Shown here: positions 61,461 through 64,000 of the stretch, piece by piece
How positions within the stretch are numbered: the stretch's first letter is position 1
How the letters are laid out: every line of letters starts with the position of its first letter
Source of the DNA: Saliniramus sp050485405
Lineage (GTDB): Bacteria; Pseudomonadota; Alphaproteobacteria; Rhizobiales; Beijerinckiaceae
Reading direction: 5' to 3'
Assembly (NCBI GenBank): GCA_050485405.1
Contig: JBJHBI010000010.1
Location: 16,703 to 80,702 of the forward strand
Length of the DNA stretch: 64,000 bases
The notes under the pieces: generated by a model
What the model was told of the DNA's origin: nothing
Database searches by the model: none
The model's input: the letters and a program-made list of their open reading frames with translations, nothing else
Translations under genes and position numbers: made by a program

Positions 61461-62498
61461 ATGTCGCCCTGCTCGCTCGACGCCCGGAACTCGGGATCCA
61501 CCCTGAAACGGATGGCCACCACCGCTGCCGCAGCACTGATCATCGGCGCCGGGTTCTTTCATGCGCAGGATGTGCGGGCCGAGACGCCCTCCGGCACGAT
61601 CACCTTCTATTCCTCGATGGTGCTGGACGTCGTCGAGCCGATCATCGCGGAATTCGAGGAACGCCACCCGGACATCACCGTCGATCTGCTCTATTCCGGC
61701 TCCGTCGAACTCGAACAGCGCATCTTTTCAGAGATCGAGGCGGGCGATCTGCGTGCCGACGTGATCTGGGCGGCGAACCCCGCTCTTTTCCTCAATCTGA
61801 AGGAAGCCGGCTGGCTGCAGGCGCATGCGAGCGAGCATCGCGAGGCGATCCCGGAAGGCCTGCGTGATCCCAACGACATGTTCTTCGCCGGGCGCGTCCA
61901 CAATATGGGGATCGGTTTCAACACCAACCTCGTCTCCGCCGACGACGTGCCGACCACCTGGGCGGAGTTCCTCGAATGGGGTCCGCAGGCGGCGCTGGCC
62001 AGCCCGCTGCATTCCGGCACCAATTTCAACATGATGGGTGCCTTCGTGCAGCATGAGGGGATCGGCTGGGAATGGTTCGAGCAGGCGCGCGAAGCCGGCG
62101 TGCAGGTCGTGCGCGGTACCGGTGACGTGACCCGCGGGCTCGTCTCCGGCGAATTCGCCGTGATCAAGGGGATCGACTACATCATGGCCGGCGAGGCCGC
62201 CAACGGCGCCCCCGTCGCCTTCACCTTCGTCGAGGACGGGGTTCTCTCCCTGCCCAGCCCCATCGCCATCGGTCGCGAGGCACGAAACCCGGAAGCTGCG
62301 AAGGCCTTCCTCGACTTCATCCTGAGCGCCGAAGGCCAGCAGGTTCTCGTCGACCGCTACTTCCTGCCCGTGCGCACCGATGTCGACCCGCCTGCCGGCC
62401 TCCCCAGCCCCTCCGAGATCGTCGCACTCGACGTCGATTTCGAATGGCTCGCGGAAAACGGTGGTGAACTGCGCGAACGCTTCGCCGATCTCTACTGA
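61461..62498 (+). CDS. Iron(III)-type ABC transporter substrate-binding protein
   Basis: 345 residues from ATG 61461, with GGAGAGAG upstream. Signal peptide ends near VRAET at residue 41. Mature protein begins GTITFYSSMVLDVVEPIIAE, as in AfuA/FbpA-like SBPs; ADVIWAANPALFLNLKEAGW and IKGIDYIMAGEAANGAP are further matches. The metal-binding Tyr pair is not certain, so ferric iron or another anion complex is possible. Confidence 0.88.
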   Translation: MSPCSLDARNSGSTLKRMATTAAAALIIGAGFFHAQDVRAETPSGTITFYSSMVLDVVEPIIAEFEERHPDITVDLLYSGSVELEQRIFSEIEAGDLRADVIWAANPALFLNLKEAGWLQAHASEHREAIPEGLRDPNDMFFAGRVHNMGIGFNTNLVSADDVPTTWAEFLEWGPQAALASPLHSGTNFNMMGAFVQHEGIGWEWFEQAREAGVQVVRGTGDVTRGLVSGEFAVIKGIDYIMAGEAANGAPVAFTFVEDGVLSLPSPIAIGREARNPEAAKAFLDFILSAEGQQVLVDRYFLPVRTDVDPPAGLPSPSEIVALDVDFEWLAENGGELRERFADLY

Positions 62499-62505
62499 GC
62501 AGACA

Positions 62506-62542
62506 GGGCGCGCTGCGCTTCGAGCATGAACGCAGCGCGCCC
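62506..62542 (+). repeat. Intercistronic hairpin after the iron-type SBP gene
   Basis: GGGCGCGCTGCG (62506-62517) and CGCAGCGCGCCC (62531-62542) form a perfect 12-bp stem with a 13-nt loop and no T-run. Same position relative to SBP and permease as the hairpin at 10877. Confidence 0.6.
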
Positions 62543-62551
62543 TCAGGCTTG

Positions 62552-64000
62552 ATGGCACTGATCACCCCCAGCAATCCCGGCCTGAACCGGCTGTCGCGGA
62601 TCCTCGGCGACGGTCGAATCATGCTGTTCGTCGCCCTGTGCGTCTTCGTGGCGATCACCATCGCCTACCCGCTCTTCCAGGTGGTGTGGCGCAGCTTCCG
62701 GGTGGACGAGGCCTGGAGCCTCGCGAATTACGCGGAAGTCTTCCTGCGCCCGCGCAATTTCGTCGCGATCTGGAATTCGCTGTGGGTCTCGGTGATCGCC
62801 ACGGCGCTCTCGGTGGTGATCGGTGTCCTCGCCGCCTTTCTCGTGATGCGCACCGATCTGCCGTGGAAGCAGGGTTTCGGCCTGCTGCTGGTCCTGCCCT
62901 TCGCGATCCCGCCGCTCTTCTCCGCCATGGGCTGGGTGCAGCTCGCGGGGCCCGTCGGCCTGTTCGCACAGGGCTGGCGGCAGATATTCGGTCCCGGCCC
63001 GGTGCCCTGGAACATCTACAGCCCCGGCGGCATCATCTTCGTTCTCGCGGTCAGCAATTATCCGCTGGTCTTCCTCACCGTCGCCGGAGCGCTCCAGCGT
63101 GTCGATCCGAGCCTCGAGGAGGCCGCGCGCACGGCGGGGGTCGGCACCTGGCGGATCATGCGCGACATCACCCTGCCGCTGGTCAAGCCCGCGATCTACG
63201 GCGGCGCGCTCCTCGCCTTCGTCTCCTCGATCGACAATTTCGGCATTCCGGCGGTGCTCGGCATGCGCGCGCAGTTCTATGTGCTGACGACGCGTATCTA
63301 CGAGGCGCTGACCATTCCCAACATGGCGCTCGCCACGGCGATGTCGGTGCTGCTGGTGCTCGTCGCCCTCGTCTCGATGGTGGGCTTTCGCTATGCCGAG
63401 GGCGCGCGCAGCCGCTACGCCGTGATCAGCGGCAAGTCGGTGACGCCCAACGTGATCCGGCTCGGCGGGGCACGCCCCTATGTTACGGCGGGGCTCGGCC
63501 TCGTCGTCGTGATCGTCGTCCTGATGCCACTCTTCGCGCTCGGCCTGACATCGGTGCTGCGCTTCTGGGGGGCGCCGCTGATCGCGGAGAATTTCACGCT
63601 CGCTCACTATACTGCAGCCCTCGGTGCCGCAGGGGCGCGCCGCGGGATCGTCAACAGCCTGTTTCTCGCCGCCGCCGCAGCAACGATCCTGATCGTGGCG
63701 ACGGCGCTCATCTCCTATCTCAACGTCAAGGCCAGGATGCGCGGCGCGGGCACGCTCGACGCGCTCGGGCTGATCCCCTTCGCCTTGCCGGGATCGGTGA
63801 TCGGCGTGGCGATGATCCTCGCCTGGTCCAACCCGCCGATCGGCCCGACGCTCTACGGCACGATCTGGATCCTCCTGATCGCCTATATCATGCGCTACAT
63901 GGCGTTCGGCCTGCAGACGACGCGGGCGAGCCTCGCCCAGATCCACGATTCCCTCGAAGAGGCCGGGCAGGCGGCGGGTGCCGGGCGGCTGCGGGTCATT
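62552..64000 (+). CDS. Iron-type ABC transporter permease (partial, C-terminus outside window)
   Basis: 483 codons seen, no stop before the edge. Two EAA loops are present: LEEAARTAGVGTWRIMRDI near residue 187 and LEEAGQAAGAGRLRVI at the edge. It is thus the fused two-domain FbpB type. Start ATG 62552 (TTG 62549 directly precedes). The ATPase gene would be expected next. Confidence 0.9.
   Translation, partial: MALITPSNPGLNRLSRILGDGRIMLFVALCVFVAITIAYPLFQVVWRSFRVDEAWSLANYAEVFLRPRNFVAIWNSLWVSVIATALSVVIGVLAAFLVMRTDLPWKQGFGLLLVLPFAIPPLFSAMGWVQLAGPVGLFAQGWRQIFGPGPVPWNIYSPGGIIFVLAVSNYPLVFLTVAGALQRVDPSLEEAARTAGVGTWRIMRDITLPLVKPAIYGGALLAFVSSIDNFGIPAVLGMRAQFYVLTTRIYEALTIPNMALATAMSVLLVLVALVSMVGFRYAEGARSRYAVISGKSVTPNVIRLGGARPYVTAGLGLVVVIVVLMPLFALGLTSVLRFWGAPLIAENFTLAHYTAALGAAGARRGIVNSLFLAAAAATILIVATALISYLNVKARMRGAGTLDALGLIPFALPGSVIGVAMILAWSNPPIGPTLYGTIWILLIAYIMRYMAFGLQTTRASLAQIHDSLEEAGQAAGAGRLRVI

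Overview
The window is a 64 kb stretch of a high-GC alphaproteobacterial chromosome, most likely from the Hyphomicrobiales (Rhizobiales). The evidence is the gene set and order: hisZ-hisG, glyA-nrdR-ribD-ribE, F0 genes atpI-B-E-F'-F separated from F1, cckA beside the flagellar export genes, ccoG-H-I-S, phasins, two BTLCP transglutaminase-like proteins, and a tRNA-His with A73 and no encoded G-1. I see no rRNA, CRISPR array, insertion sequence or prophage. The species cannot be named from the sequence alone.

Region by region. 1-2.0 kb: pcaB (cut by the window edge) and pobA, aromatic catabolism. 2.2-5.8 kb: hpf and ptsN, ruvX, a UPF0173 hydrolase, and an unknown membrane-anchored protein behind CtrA-like boxes. 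5.8-8.0 kb: hisZ-hisG. 8.4-13.1 kb: a four-gene polyamine-type ABC importer. 13.1-18.7 kb: a hypothetical gene, an SRAP protein, an unlisted 35-residue membrane protein, glyA, nrdR, ribD, ribE. 18.7-24.9 kb: glk, rpoN and a large PAS histidine kinase of PleC/DivJ/PdhS type. 25-27 kb: two phasin-family genes and tRNA-His. 27.3-38.3 kb: a gamma-glutamyltransferase-like gene, cckA, flhB-fliR-fliQ-fliE-flgC-flgB, and divergently fliO-like and fliP. 38.3-43 kb: cbb3-oxidase assembly genes ccoG-H-I-S behind a FixK/FNR box. 43-46.6 kb: a PNPOx-like protein and a three-gene lipid/glycosyl-transfer operon. 46.9-48.5 kb: tandem BTLCP proteins. 48.6-52.2 kb: a KDPGal-type aldolase and the convergent F0 ATP synthase operon. 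52.4-57.2 kb: smc, a DsbA-like protein and a DUF721 protein. 57.4-60.8 kb: a methyltransferase, an apparent LysR remnant, an FeS-type photolyase and a formyltransferase-like gene. 60.8-61.4 kb: an AT-rich decayed segment and a candidate AbcR-like small RNA. 61.4-64 kb: an iron-type ABC importer, with its permease cut by the window edge.

The clearest theme is the CtrA cell-cycle circuit. The window encodes CckA, the kinase that feeds CtrA, and a PdhS-like kinase that could act on DivK. It also holds three exact TTAA-N7-TTAA boxes: one between the divergent flagellar operons, one before an unknown membrane protein, and one before the second BTLCP gene. Further TTAACCAT half-sites lie by fliR and at 4889. 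The second theme is a phasin pair whose first promoter carries two TGC-N3-GCA motifs 21 bp apart, and whose second member has a long Ala/Lys/Pro-rich tail like histone-like phasins. The small elements most worth testing are the 35-residue membrane ORF, the LysR remnant, the AT-rich relic and the anti-Shine-Dalgarno RNA before the iron transporter.
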